Source: an uncultured Prevotellaceae bacterium (GTDB lineage: Bacteria; Bacteroidota; Bacteroidia; Bacteroidales; Bacteroidaceae). Taken from it: a stretch of 46,326 nt of DNA. The translations under genes were made by a program, and so were the position numbers. Each line of letters opens with the position of its first letter. Position 1 is the first letter of the stretch. Below are positions 9,509-19,200 of this stretch, piece after piece. Under the pieces are notes generated by a model that worked only from the letters and a program-made list of their open reading frames with translations, searched no databases and was not told the origin of the DNA. The stretch spans positions 1 through 46,326 of the forward strand of contig CACXUV010000035.1 of NCBI GenBank assembly GCA_902770845.1, written 5' to 3'.

Positions 9509-10582
9509 CTATTTTGTCATTTCGGCTTCAAGCTTGTCCACGGCACCCGTGATGGGGTTCAGCCACAGATGGGTGGTGTTGTGCTTGTTGAAGAGGTTGC
9601 CGCTGAGCAGCTCCACGTTGCCAAACTGAGCGCAGGGGAACTCCTTTGTGCTGTAGACCTCCTTGCCCCGATAGATGGTGCTGCGCATCTTGCCGGCCAC
9701 ATTCACGTAGATGCCGCTTTCGGGCTGCTTGTGCTTGCTGTTGGCAGCAGCCTCTTCGTCGAACGGGGCCACGGTGTTCAGGTCTTCGGTAGCAATGAAG
9801 TAAGGCTCGCCTGCCAGGTCGTCGGCATCGACCAAGCCCAGCTTCTGCGACAGGCGGAAGAGCACCGTGCGAGGCAGGGGGCCTTCGGGAGTCACGATGA
9901 TGATTTCCTCGGTGGTGTCGCGTGTGGTTGTTCCGGCAAAAAGCTGCGTCAGTATTCTGTCCTGTTGCTCCATCTGATTGAGCATCAGGCGCATCTGTGC
10001 CCCGTCGGAAGGCATGAAGTCGGCCTGACCCTTGATGAGCAGGTTGCGGTTTTCGCGCAGGTCGTAAATCTCGCGAGCCGTCAGTTCGGCCATCTTGGCC
10101 GTGCTGCCAGCCGTGAGAATCTCTTCGTTCATGTACTGTCGCGGATTCACGGGCAGCGGTTTGGGTGCTGGCCTGAACACGGCAGGCTTGCTCACGGGGC
10201 GCGGGTCGGCATTGATGGCCAGCAGGATGCCCTCGTCGCTCAGCGCAATGTTGGGGGCCACGGTCTTGGGGTTCAGCTTCACGGAGAATCCCTTCAGCGA
10301 GTCGGGCACGCCCACGGGCGTTTGGTCGACGCTGATGACGCGGTAGCTCTGTGATGGCTCCGTGCCCACGTTGTTCAGTCGCAGGTAGCGTTGGGCATAG
10401 TTGCAGAAGTCGCCCGGCTGATAGGTGGTTTTTTCTATCAGCACGCTGACGCGTATGGCCGTTTTGGGCAGATAGTAGACAGCCCCTTCGGGCGTGACGC
10501 CCGGCAGATAGTCGCTGATGGCCGTTTGTGCAAAGGCTGCCTGGCACAGCAGCATGAGGGCCGAAAGAAGATATTTTCTCAT
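9509..10582 (-). CDS. DUF4831-type secreted protein
   Basis: A 357-residue protein with a clear signal peptide (LLSALMLLCQAAFAQ, cleavage near residue 19) and no lipobox, so likely periplasmic or outer-membrane associated. Sequence features such as GVTPEGAVYYLPKTAIRV, YAQRYLRL and the C-terminal WLNPITGAVDKLEAE match my recollection of the Bacteroidetes family DUF4831; no biochemical function is known for it. It starts 13 bp downstream of the NAD(P)HX repair gene and is presumably co-transcribed with it, although no functional link is obvious. The family assignment is from memory and deserves moderate trust. Confidence 0.75.
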   Translation of the reverse strand: MRKYLLSALMLLCQAAFAQTAISDYLPGVTPEGAVYYLPKTAIRVSVLIEKTTYQPGDFCNYAQRYLRLNNVGTEPSQSYRVISVDQTPVGVPDSLKGFSVKLNPKTVAPNIALSDEGILLAINADPRPVSKPAVFRPAPKPLPVNPRQYMNEEILTAGSTAKMAELTAREIYDLRENRNLLIKGQADFMPSDGAQMRLMLNQMEQQDRILTQLFAGTTTRDTTEEIIIVTPEGPLPRTVLFRLSQKLGLVDADDLAGEPYFIATEDLNTVAPFDEEAAANSKHKQPESGIYVNVAGKMRSTIYRGKEVYSTKEFPCAQFGNVELLSGNLFNKHNTTHLWLNPITGAVDKLEAEMTK

Positions 10583-10595
10583 AGATGATGCTTGT

Positions 10596-12110
10596 TTAGT
10601 CGTTCAGTCGCTTGAATGCGCGTGGCAGATAGTCAATGATGTCGCTGGCCATCAAGCTGTATTCGCCCAGTTCCCTGGCCGCCAGGTCGCCTGCCAGCCC
10701 GTGCAGGTAGACGCCCATGAGGCAAGCCTGTTGCCGGCTGTAGCCCTGGGCCAGCAGCCCTGTGATGATGCCCGTGAGCACGTCGCCACTGCCGGCGGTG
10801 GCCATGCCTGCATTGCCTGTGGGGTTGAACACCACGTGTCCGTCGGGCATGCAGATGGCCGTGTTGTGGCCCTTCAGCACCACATAGCCCTGCAGCCGTT
10901 CGGCCAGGTCGCGAGCTTTCGAGAGCCTTTCAAACGAGTCCAGACTTTGTCCTTCCAGTCGGTCGAGCTCTTTGGGGTGTGGGGTCAGGATGATGCCCTT
11001 GGGCAGTTGCTGCATCCATGCATGCCGGTTGGCCAGGATGTTCAGCGCGTCGGCATCGGCCACGATGGGGCAGCTGGCCCTTCTCAGCTGTGCGATGAGC
11101 GTGATGGCCGTCTGCTCGCTGGTGCCCAGACCCGGGCCTACGCCCATGGCCTGGAAGTCTTCGGTGGCCACCCCTTCAGAGAAGACCGTCTCTTCGCGGT
11201 CGATCTGCAGCACAGCTTCGGGCACGCTTGTCTGCATGACGGCCACGTTGCGCTTGGGCGTGTGTACAGTCACCTTGCCGGCTCCTGCTCTCAGACAGGC
11301 TTTGGTGGCCAAGATGGCCGCCCCGGCCATGCCGTAGCTGCCGGCAATGATGAGCGCGTTGCCCATCATTCCCTTGTGGGCAAAGGCATCTCTGGGGCGC
11401 AGCATTTTGTGCACCTGGCTTTCTTCCAGGATGGTGTAGTGGGCCTCAATCTTGTCGATGCCCTCCTGGCTCAGCCTGATGTCGAGCACGCGCAGTTGGC
11501 CGATGAAGTCCTGATTCTCGGCAAAAAGGAAAGACAGTTTCTTGTGTCCCAGCGTGAGCGTCAGGTCGGCACGAATGATGTTGGCGTTCACGTTGTAGGT
11601 GTTGTCTTCGGTCATCAGTCCCGAAGGCATGTCGATGCTCACCACCTCGGCTTTCGAGGCGTTGATGTATTTCACCAGCGAGGCGAATCCGCCCGCCAGT
11701 GGCTTGTTCAGGCCGGAGCCAAACAGGCCGTCGACCACCAGCATGCCCTTCTCCAGGCGTGGCGGGTCGAACTCCTGTGTCACCTCGGTGAACAGGGCTC
11801 TTCCTTTCTTGTCAACCAGTCGTTGCTTGTTTTCGGTGCAGTCGGCCGAAAGATGGCCTGTGATGTTGAATAGAAAAGTCTGCACCTGATAGTCTTGCTC
11901 CATGAGCATGCGTGCCACGGCCAGTGCGTCGCCACCATTGTTGCCGGGTCCGGCCATCACCACCACGGGCACGGTGTTGGGCCATTGTTCTGTGATGGCC
12001 TTTGTGATGGCCCTTGCTGCGCGCTCCATCAGGTCGATCGACTTAATGGGTTCATGCTCGATGGTGTATTTGTCGAGCTCATGAATCTGAGCACTTGTAA
12101 AGATTTTCAT
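10596..12110 (-). CDS. nnr: Bifunctional NAD(P)H-hydrate epimerase / ADP-dependent NAD(P)H-hydrate dehydratase
   Basis: This cytosolic repair enzyme restores damaged NAD(P)H: the N-terminal YjeF-type domain epimerises R- and S-NAD(P)HX, and the C-terminal ribokinase-like domain dehydrates S-NAD(P)HX using ADP. The epimerase signature GPGNNGGDAL is at residues 54-63; the C-terminal nucleotide-binding motif AGSGDVLTG begins at 439, with D443 the expected catalytic base. The ATG at 12110 is chosen because the protein then begins MKIFTSAQIHELD, typical for the family. An in-frame extension to 12212 would run through the promoter box at 12135-12142 and into the divergent hpt leader. Length of 504 residues is normal for the fused form. 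Confidence 0.93.
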   Translation of the reverse strand: MKIFTSAQIHELDKYTIEHEPIKSIDLMERAARAITKAITEQWPNTVPVVVMAGPGNNGGDALAVARMLMEQDYQVQTFLFNITGHLSADCTENKQRLVDKKGRALFTEVTQEFDPPRLEKGMLVVDGLFGSGLNKPLAGGFASLVKYINASKAEVVSIDMPSGLMTEDNTYNVNANIIRADLTLTLGHKKLSFLFAENQDFIGQLRVLDIRLSQEGIDKIEAHYTILEESQVHKMLRPRDAFAHKGMMGNALIIAGSYGMAGAAILATKACLRAGAGKVTVHTPKRNVAVMQTSVPEAVLQIDREETVFSEGVATEDFQAMGVGPGLGTSEQTAITLIAQLRRASCPIVADADALNILANRHAWMQQLPKGIILTPHPKELDRLEGQSLDSFERLSKARDLAERLQGYVVLKGHNTAICMPDGHVVFNPTGNAGMATAGSGDVLTGIITGLLAQGYSRQQACLMGVYLHGLAGDLAARELGEYSLMASDIIDYLPRAFKRLND

Positions 12111-12134
12111 TCCTTTATAATTATAAAAGTGGTG

Positions 12135-12142
12135 CAAAGATA
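12135..12142 (-). promoter_or_regulatory. -7 element for nnr (TATCTTTG)
   Basis: On the minus strand this reads TATCTTTG, matching the Bacteroidetes -7 consensus TAnnTTTG, 25 bp before the nnr start. No good -33 TTTG at 19-21 bp was found; a CAAA at 12155 is too close. Confidence 0.6.
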
Positions 12143-12185
12143 GTGTTTTTCTGCCAAAGTTGGTGCTTAAATGCGCTTTTTTTTG

Positions 12186-12193
12186 TACCTTTG
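12186..12193 (+). promoter_or_regulatory. -7 element for hpt operon (TACCTTTG)
   Basis: TACCTTTG matches TAnnTTTG, 28 bp before the hpt ATG. A weak TTGG lies 22 bp upstream (12160-12163). It is divergent from the nnr promoter in the same intergenic gap. Confidence 0.65.
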
Positions 12194-12220
12194 CCGAAAA
12201 TTTCAGAAACAAGTTGCACT

Positions 12221-12757
12221 ATGAACAGAGTGACTATTAAGGACAAAACGTTTGAAACGTCGATGCCCGGCGCGCAAATTCAGGCGCGAGTGAGAGAGCT
12301 GGCCCGCCAGATTTCGCATGACATGGAGGGGCGTAACCCCCTGTTCCTGGCCGTGCTGAACGGCTCGTTCATCTTTGCTGCCGACCTGATGCGCGAGATG
12401 ACCATTCCCTGCGAAATTTCGTTTGTGAAGCTGGCCTCCTATCAGGGCACCACCTCGACGGGCAAGGTCAAGGAAGTGATTGGTATCAACGAAGACCTGA
12501 CGGGGCGCACCGTCATTATTCTGGAGGACATTGTGGAAACGGGGCAGACCATCAAGCAAATGATAGAGTCGCTGGGCACGCGCAATCCGCAGTCGGTGCA
12601 CATCTGCACGCTGTTCTTCAAGCTCGAAAAACTGCAGGAAGACCTGCAGCTGGACTATGTGGCCTTCAGCATTCCCAACGATTTCATCCTGGGCTACGGG
12701 CTCGACTACGACCAGCAGGGCCGTGGTCTGAAAGACCTCTACACGCTGGTGCCATAG
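12221..12757 (+). CDS. hpt: Hypoxanthine phosphoribosyltransferase
   Basis: Transfers phosphoribosyl from PRPP to hypoxanthine or guanine in purine salvage (cytosol). The PRPP-binding loop VIILEDIVETGQTI starts at residue 98, with the paired acidic residues E102-D103 and the TG turn at 107-108. The early LNGSFIFAADL segment and the late FILGYGLDYDQQGRGL segment are also typical. The start at 12221 gives 178 residues, the usual size; a longer frame from 12143 would cross the promoter at 12186-12193. It is first in a run with adk, a lipoprotein gene, obgE and pgeF. Confidence 0.94.
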   Translation: MNRVTIKDKTFETSMPGAQIQARVRELARQISHDMEGRNPLFLAVLNGSFIFAADLMREMTIPCEISFVKLASYQGTTSTGKVKEVIGINEDLTGRTVIILEDIVETGQTIKQMIESLGTRNPQSVHICTLFFKLEKLQEDLQLDYVAFSIPNDFILGYGLDYDQQGRGLKDLYTLVP

Positions 12758-12794
12758 TGCCGCTTCCACGCTAAAAAGAGTAAGATTTTAAAAC

Positions 12795-13367
12795 ATGAAG
12801 AATATTGTTATTTTCGGTGCACCTGGCAGTGGCAAGGGCACTCAGAGCGACAAGCTGATAGAACACTACGGCCTGAAGCACATTTCAACGGGCGACGTGC
12901 TGCGCGCCGAGATAAAGAAAGGCAGCGATCTGGGCAAGACGGCCCAGCAGTTTATTGATCAGGGACAGCTCATTCCCGACGAGCTGATGGTGAGCATCCT
13001 GGCCAAGGTCTACGACTCGTTTGGCCGTGAGCACAAGGGCGTGATCTTCGATGGCTTTCCCCGAACCATTCCGCAGGCCGAGGCACTGAAGAAGATGCTG
13101 GCCGAGCGCGGCGACCAGGTGGCAGCCATGCTGGAACTCGACGTGCCCGAAGACGAACTGATGAAGCGACTCATCCTGCGTGGCCAGCAGAGCGGCCGCG
13201 CCGACGACAATGAGGAAACCATCAAGAAGCGCCTGGTGGTCTATCACCAGCAAACGCAGCCCCTCATTGCCTGGTACAAGCAGGAAGGACTGCACCACCA
13301 CATCAACGGTCTGGGCAGTCTCGACCGCATCTTCGCCGACATCCGCGAGGTGGTCGATGCACTCTGA
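12795..13367 (+). CDS. adk: Adenylate kinase
   Basis: Interconverts ATP + AMP and 2 ADP. The P-loop GAPGSGKGT is at residues 8-16; the AMP-binding segment STGDVLRAEI and the FDGFPRTIPQ motif are intact, and the LID region (RGQQSGRADDNEETIKKRL) is the short form. This fits the 190-residue length common in Bacteroidetes. It lies 37 bp after hpt with no obvious promoter in between, so co-transcription is likely and groups two purine nucleotide enzymes. Confidence 0.95.
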   Translation: MKNIVIFGAPGSGKGTQSDKLIEHYGLKHISTGDVLRAEIKKGSDLGKTAQQFIDQGQLIPDELMVSILAKVYDSFGREHKGVIFDGFPRTIPQAEALKKMLAERGDQVAAMLELDVPEDELMKRLILRGQQSGRADDNEETIKKRLVVYHQQTQPLIAWYKQEGLHHHINGLGSLDRIFADIREVVDAL

Positions 13368-13401
13368 TCATGAATGTGTTTTTTACAGAAATAACACAAA
13401 C

Positions 13402-14103
13402 ATGAACATGATGAAGAAATTCTTTCTGTTTGCCGCAGCCGTTGCCTGCTGTCTGGGAGTCACATCGTGCAGCATTGGCGACGACGTTGCCGAAGCTTTC
13501 GAAAAAGGAATCGACAAGGCCCTGGAGCCACTCACCGAGGCTCAGAAGCAGTCACACCGCGATGCGCTGAAGTATTGGACCGTGGGTGAACCCACCGACG
13601 AGGATGCCATCAAGGAGTTTGGCTACGACAACTGCTTCACGGTGGTGGAAGTGGGGCAGAACAGGCTTGGCTCTGAAGACAGAAACCCCGCAGTGGACTT
13701 TGCCAACATGCGCGAGGTTCGCACGCTTTATTACTGGGAAGAACCGGGCAACAAGAAGAATTATGGCCTCCTGGTGGGGGCTGTCATCAGCGACAAGCGC
13801 ATTGCCAGCGATCTGCTTGCCATCTTCAAGCAGCTCTATGAGAGCAAATATCCCATCAACAGGCTGGTGAACACCATCTCCAGCGCTCCTGCTGACTACA
13901 TTGTGCAAGAGAATGTGTCGTTCTGCTATTGCTACAATGAGGAGCAGCCCAACGCCGTCAGCGAGGCTCATCATCTGGGACTGGCTGTGTGTCTGAATCC
14001 CAAGACACCAATCACCGAGCAGGATGCCGCCGTGAAGCTGTTCAGACAGTATGGCTTTGAGTGGGACGGCAAGAACACTTTCACGAAACGCATCAACAAC
14101 TAA
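13402..14103 (+). CDS. Small lipoprotein of unknown function between adk and obgE
   Basis: A 233-residue protein beginning MNMMKKFF with a lipobox ending LGVTSC, so a predicted lipoprotein with mature start CSIGDDVAEAFEKG. I do not recognise a family. The mature part is soluble-looking and mixed in composition, without repeats or obvious catalytic motif, and ends in a basic KNTFTKRINN. The ATG at 13402 is preferred over an upstream in-frame start at 13180, which would lie wholly inside adk. It begins 34 bp after adk and ends 9 bp before obgE, so it is embedded in a housekeeping operon of cytosolic enzymes, an odd place for an envelope protein. Confidence 0.85.
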   Translation: MNMMKKFFLFAAAVACCLGVTSCSIGDDVAEAFEKGIDKALEPLTEAQKQSHRDALKYWTVGEPTDEDAIKEFGYDNCFTVVEVGQNRLGSEDRNPAVDFANMREVRTLYYWEEPGNKKNYGLLVGAVISDKRIASDLLAIFKQLYESKYPINRLVNTISSAPADYIVQENVSFCYCYNEEQPNAVSEAHHLGLAVCLNPKTPITEQDAAVKLFRQYGFEWDGKNTFTKRINN

Positions 14104-14112
14104 AGAGACGGA

Positions 14113-15282
14113 ATGGCTGAATCAAACTTCGTAGACTACGTGAAGATACTGTGCCGCTCGGGCAAGGGCGGTCGTGGCTCGATGCACCTGCGCCACGTGA
14201 AGTACAACCCCAACGGCGGTCCCGATGGGGGCGACGGCGGCAAGGGTGGCAGCATCATTCTGCGCGGCAACCACAACTACTGGACGCTGCTGCACCTGAA
14301 GTATTCGCGCCACATCTTTGCAGAGCACGGCGGCAATGGCGGCAAAGACAAGTGTCATGGCACCGACGGCAAGGACGTCTACGTCGACGTGCCGCCAGGG
14401 ACGGTGGTCTACAATGCCGAGACGGGCAAGTTTGTGTGCGACGTGGCCTACGACGGGCAGGAGGTGGTGCTGCTCAAAGGCGGTCGCGGCGGACTGGGCA
14501 ACTTCCAGTTTCGCACAGCCACGAACCAGGCACCGCGCTATGCACAGCCCGGCGAGCCCATGCAGGAAATGACCATCATCATGGAGCTGAAGCTGCTGGC
14601 CGACGTGGGCCTGGTGGGATTCCCCAATGCAGGAAAGTCCACACTGGTGTCGGCCCTGAGCAATGCGCGTCCCAAGATTGCCAACTATCCCTTCACCACC
14701 ATGGAACCCTCGCTGGGCATCGTGGGCTATCGCGACAACAAGTCGTTTGTCATGGCCGATATTCCCGGCATCATCGAGGGAGCCTCGGAGGGCAGGGGAC
14801 TGGGCCTGCGCTTCCTGCGACACATTGAGCGCAACTCGTTGCTGCTCTTCATGGTGCCCGGCGATACCGACGACATTAAGCACGAATATGAGATTCTGCT
14901 GAACGAGCTGGCCCAGTTCAATCCCGAAATGCTCTCCAAGCACCGTGTGCTGGCCGTTACCAAGTGCGACCTGCTCGACGACGAGCTCATCGAGATGCTC
15001 AAGGAAACACTGCCCGCCGACCTGCCCGTGGTGTTCATCTCGGCTGTCACGGGCTTTGGGCTAGAGGAACTGAAAGACGTGCTCTGGCGCGAACTGAACC
15101 TGGAGAGCAACAAGTTGCAGGCCATCACAGCCGAAGACACCCTGGTGCATCGCGACAAGGACATGTCGGCGTTTGCCGAGGAACTGGCCGACGAGGGCGA
15201 AGACGACGATATTGAATACCTGGACGAAGACGAGCTGGAAGACGTGGAAGAACTGGACGACTTTGAGTACGAAGAAGAATGA
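14113..15282 (+). CDS. obgE: Obg family GTPase
   Basis: An essential GTPase associated with 50S ribosome maturation and stress signalling. The glycine-rich Obg domain covers about residues 1-160 ([23 protein letters not shown]). The G domain follows with the P-loop GFPNAGKST (169-177), the switch-[11 protein letters not shown] and the TKCD base-recognition motif. The tail (about 350-389) is strongly acidic ([13 protein letters not shown]), as often in this family, and lacks the extra C-terminal OCT domain. Length of 389 is normal for Bacteroidetes. The stop overlaps the next start by 4 bp. Confidence 0.96.
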   Translation: MAESNFVDYVKILCRSGKGGRGSMHLRHVKYNPNGGPDGGDGGKGGSIILRGNHNYWTLLHLKYSRHIFAEHGGNGGKDKCHGTDGKDVYVDVPPGTVVYNAETGKFVCDVAYDGQEVVLLKGGRGGLGNFQFRTATNQAPRYAQPGEPMQEMTIIMELKLLADVGLVGFPNAGKSTLVSALSNARPKIANYPFTTMEPSLGIVGYRDNKSFVMADIPGIIEGASEGRGLGLRFLRHIERNSLLLFMVPGDTDDIKHEYEILLNELAQFNPEMLSKHRVLAVTKCDLLDDELIEMLKETLPADLPVVFISAVTGFGLEELKDVLWRELNLESNKLQAITAEDTLVHRDKDMSAFAEELADEGEDDDIEYLDEDELEDVEELDDFEYEEE

Positions 15283-16064
15283 CGCCGCAGCTTGCCTATT
15301 ACGACCTTGGCCCGAACGTCACGGCCTTCAGTACCACGCGCCATGGCGGTTGCTCGCAAGGCAACTATGCCACCATGAACGTCAATGCCTACTGTGGCGA
15401 CGCCGCCGCTGCTGTCGCAGAGAACCGCCGCCTGCTGGCTCGTCAGTTGGCGGTCTCCACTTCATCCCGCATATTGATTCCTCATCAGGTGCACGGCAGC
15501 CATGTTGTTTGTGTCGATGAGGACTTTCTGTCTTTGCCCTCAGCCGCACAGCAACAGCAGCTGGAGGGCGTCGATGCGCTTGTCACCAGTCAGCGCCATG
15601 TGTGCATAGGCGTTTCCACGGCCGATTGCATTCCCGTCATTCTCTACGATGCAGTCCACCATTGTGCCGCCGTTGTGCATGCAGGATGGCGCGGCACCGT
15701 GAAGCGCATTGCGCGTGAGACCGCGCTGCAGCTGCATTCCCTTTTCCACAGCAGCTATGACCAGCTGAGAGCCGTCATTGGCCCAGGCATCTCGCTGAAG
15801 AACTTCGAAGTGGGGCAGGAGGTCTACGACGAATTCTGCCATGCAGGCTTTCCGATGCAGCAGATTGCCGACACCGCCACGTGGCCCAAACCACACATCA
15901 ACTTGCCCTTGTGCAACGCACTGCAGCTGCAAGAGTTGGGCGTGCCTGCCAGCAATATCTTTGACTGTGGCATTTGCACTTTTGACCATGTTGACGATTA
16001 TTTCTCGGCTCGGCGCCTGGGCGTTCAGTCGGGGCGCATCTACACAGGCGTGGTCTTGCACTGA
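15279..16064 (+). CDS. pgeF: Laccase-domain purine nucleoside phosphorylase / peptidoglycan editing factor
   Basis: A YfiH/LACC1-family protein of 261 residues. Members cleave purine nucleosides with phosphate, and the E. coli homologue also removes misincorporated residues from peptidoglycan precursors. The metal-ligand motifs are visible: [11 protein letters not shown] (His), VSTADCIPV (Cys) and VVHAGWRGT (His), together with [12 protein letters not shown] and a C-terminal [14 protein letters not shown]. The overlap with obgE (ATGA) indicates coupled translation. With hpt and adk this gives three enzymes touching purine metabolism in one operon. Confidence 0.9.
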   Translation: MTPQLAYYDLGPNVTAFSTTRHGGCSQGNYATMNVNAYCGDAAAAVAENRRLLARQLAVSTSSRILIPHQVHGSHVVCVDEDFLSLPSAAQQQQLEGVDALVTSQRHVCIGVSTADCIPVILYDAVHHCAAVVHAGWRGTVKRIARETALQLHSLFHSSYDQLRAVIGPGISLKNFEVGQEVYDEFCHAGFPMQQIADTATWPKPHINLPLCNALQLQELGVPASNIFDCGICTFDHVDDYFSARRLGVQSGRIYTGVVLH

Positions 16065-16125
16065 ATGTTTTTGGGCGGCGCAAACTGTCTTGTTTTTCCG
16101 TTTCGCGAAAAAACATGTTGATAGA

Positions 16126-16157
16126 TTGGGCTATATTGAAAAAAATGTTTAATTTTG
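16126..16157 (+). promoter_or_regulatory. Promoter of TonB-dependent receptor gene
   Basis: A -7 box TAATTTTG (16150-16157) with TTGG (16126-16129) 20 bp upstream matches the Bacteroidetes sigma consensus. It lies 49 bp before the receptor ATG. Confidence 0.65.
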
Positions 16158-16206
16158 CAACCTATAAAAAGTAAAGAATAAACTAAATATTAATCTTTGT
16201 AATCCT

Positions 16207-19200
16207 ATGCAGAAAAAAATTGCCTTTCTGATGACCATGATGCTGGCTTTCTCGCTGAGCATTGTGGCACAGATTACCACATCGAGTATGGCTGGTAAGG
16301 TGACTGTAGACGGTGGCGAAACAGCTATCGGTGCTACGATTCAGGTGGTACACGAACCTTCCGGCACACGCTATGCGGCAGTGACCAATGCCAACGGTCG
16401 CTTCGCCATACAGGGCATGCGCTCTGGTGGCCCTTATAACGTGACCGTGAGCTACATTGGCTACCAGACAAGAGCATTCAAGGGCATTGTGCTGGAGCTG
16501 GCCGAGACCTACAACCTGAATGTTGAACTTTCAGAAAATGCCAGTCAGCTGGGCGAAGTTGTCGTCAGTGGCAGGGCCTCGAAGTTTGCGGCAGAAAAGA
16601 CGGGCGCGTCGACCAATATCAACAACAGCATGATTGCGTCGATTCCCACCGTGAGCCGCACCATCACCGAAATCTCGAAGCTTTCGCCTTATGCCAATGG
16701 CATGAGCTTTGCCGGTGGTAATGCACGCATGTCGAACTTCACGCTCGATGGTGCCAACCTGAACAACAACTTCGGACTGACGTCTGATCTGCCCGGCGGC
16801 GGAACGCCGGTGTCGGTCGATGCCATCGACGAAGTGCAGGTGGTGGTGTCGCCCTACGATGTGCGTCAGAGCAATTTCATTGGCGGTGGCATCAATGCTG
16901 TGACCAAGTCGGGTACAAACACCTTCAAGGGCACGGCCTATGTGTATCATCAGAACGAAAACATGCATGGCAACCGCGTGGACAATCAGACCATGGTCGA
17001 TCCGGGCGAAAACCGCAAGACCACTTATGGCTTCACGCTGGGTGGCCCCATCATCAAGGACAAGCTGTTCTTCTTTGTCAACTTCGAGAATGCCATCACA
17101 CCCAATAATCCGCAGCGTTGGAGAGGCTCTGAGGATGGTGTGGCCGACTCGAAGAAAGAAATATCGCGCACCAGGCTGAGCGACCTGCAGCAGGTGTCGG
17201 AATTTGTGAGAGACACCTACGGCTACCACACGGGTTCGTGGACCAGTTTCCCGGCCGACGACGAGAACATCAAGTATCTGGCCCGTCTGGACTGGAACAT
17301 CAACCAGGATCATCACTTCATGGTGCGCTTCAACCACACCAATAATAAGAAGTGGGCCACACCCACCAACACGTCGAACGATTTCGGCCATTCCTTCAAT
17401 TACACTACCGAGGCCCGATTCTCACTGTCGTCAATGAGCTATGCCAACACCATGTTCCAGTATCAGAACAAGGCCACAACCATTTCGTCGAGCCTGAACA
17501 GCCGCTTCGGACAGTTGGTCAGCAACGAGCTGCTCTTCACCTATTCTGACCTTGACGATGCGCGCGACACCAAGTCGTCGGCTTTCCCCTTCATCGACAT
17601 TCTTGAGCCTGATGCTACGGGGGCTTCCAAGCCCTATATCACCCTGGGCTATGAGTTCTGCACCCCAGGCAACCGTGTTCGCAACAAGATTACAACCATC
17701 ACCGACAATGCCACCTTCTATCTGGGTGCCCACAAACTGATGGCTGGTCTGAGCTTCGAGCACCAGGTGGCCTACAACACCTATCTGCGCAGCTTCTATG
17801 GTTCTTACAGCTATAACTCGCTGAACGACTTCCTTACGGGGGCTGCTCCCGAGGCAGTGGCACTGACATGGGGCTATAACGGCAATCCGGAGCCTACCGA
17901 CAAGGTCACGTTCAACCAGCTGGGCATTTATGTGCAGGATGAGTGGAGCATCAATGAGCGTTGGAAACTGAATGCCGGTATTCGTTTCGACGACCTGATC
18001 TTCAGCAACAGCGACCTGCTGGCCAATGCTGCTATTGATGCCTTGGACTATGGCGGCACACGCCTCACCACGGGTGAATGGCCCAAGAGCCACATTTCTA
18101 TTTCGCCACGACTGGGCTTTGTATGGGATGTGATGGGCGACAAGAGCCTGAAGGTGCGTGGCGGAACAGGTCTGTTCACGGGACGCATGCCGCTGGTGTT
18201 CTTCACCAACATGCCGAACAATACAGGCATGTCGAAGTACTTCTATAAGAGTAGCTCCGATGCTGACTATGGTGCCAATGTGGTCAACGCCTTTGCTGGC
18301 GGTCTGGTGACCGACCCTGCCAAAATGCGCGACATCATTGTGGCCAACAACCCCAACGCCAAGACTTCTGTGACACCGCAGGATGGCGTGCTGCCCAGCT
18401 CGATTGCAGCCGTCGATCCCGACTTCAAGATGCCGCAGTCATGGAAGTCGTCGATTGCCATCGACTACAACGTGCCTGTTTCGTTCCCCCTGTCGGTAAC
18501 GGGTGAGCTCATCTATACCAAGCAAATCAACGACGTGTTCCTGCGCAACATTGCCATCAAGGATGCCGACGATACATGGGAACGCCTGGTGGGAGCCGAC
18601 GACCGTCTGATCTATCCTTCGAACTATCGCATGACCTATACCGATGCTAACGGCAAGACAAAGACCATGCCCGATGCACTGGTGCTCGAGAACACTTCGA
18701 AAGGTTATGGCTGGACGGCCAATATCACGGTGAATGCTGAACCTATCAAGGGACTGAGCCTGATGGCTGCCTACACCCACACGGTGATGAAGCAGATGTG
18801 TACGCTGCCTGGCAGCAACGCCAACTCGGTGCTCACGGCCATGTATTCTGTCAACGGTCCTCGTTTTGCCACGCTGCAGAACTCAAGCTTTGTGCTGCCC
18901 GACCGCATCATTGCCAACGTCACCTACAACTACAATCGCGAACACTTCAGCCTGTTCTATGAGGGCTGTGTGTCGAACACACCTTACACCTATTTCTATC
19001 AGGGCGACCTGAACGGCGACAAGCAGCAGACCGATCTGATGTATATTCCTGCCAACGACAGCGAGATTCGTTTCCAGAGCGAGGAAGACCGCGTGGCCTT
19101 CTGGAACTTTGTGGAGCAGGACGACTATCTGCGCAACCACAAGGGTGAGTATGCCGGTGCCTACTCTGTTCGCACCCCCATGGTGCACCGCTTCGACTTC

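Noticed and set aside
12111-12212. N-terminal extension of nnr to 12212
   Set aside because: It would cover the -7 box and the divergent hpt leader; the family N-terminus begins at the ATG at 12110.
13180-13401. Upstream extension of the small lipoprotein gene
   Set aside because: It lies inside adk in another frame and would destroy the lipoprotein signal.
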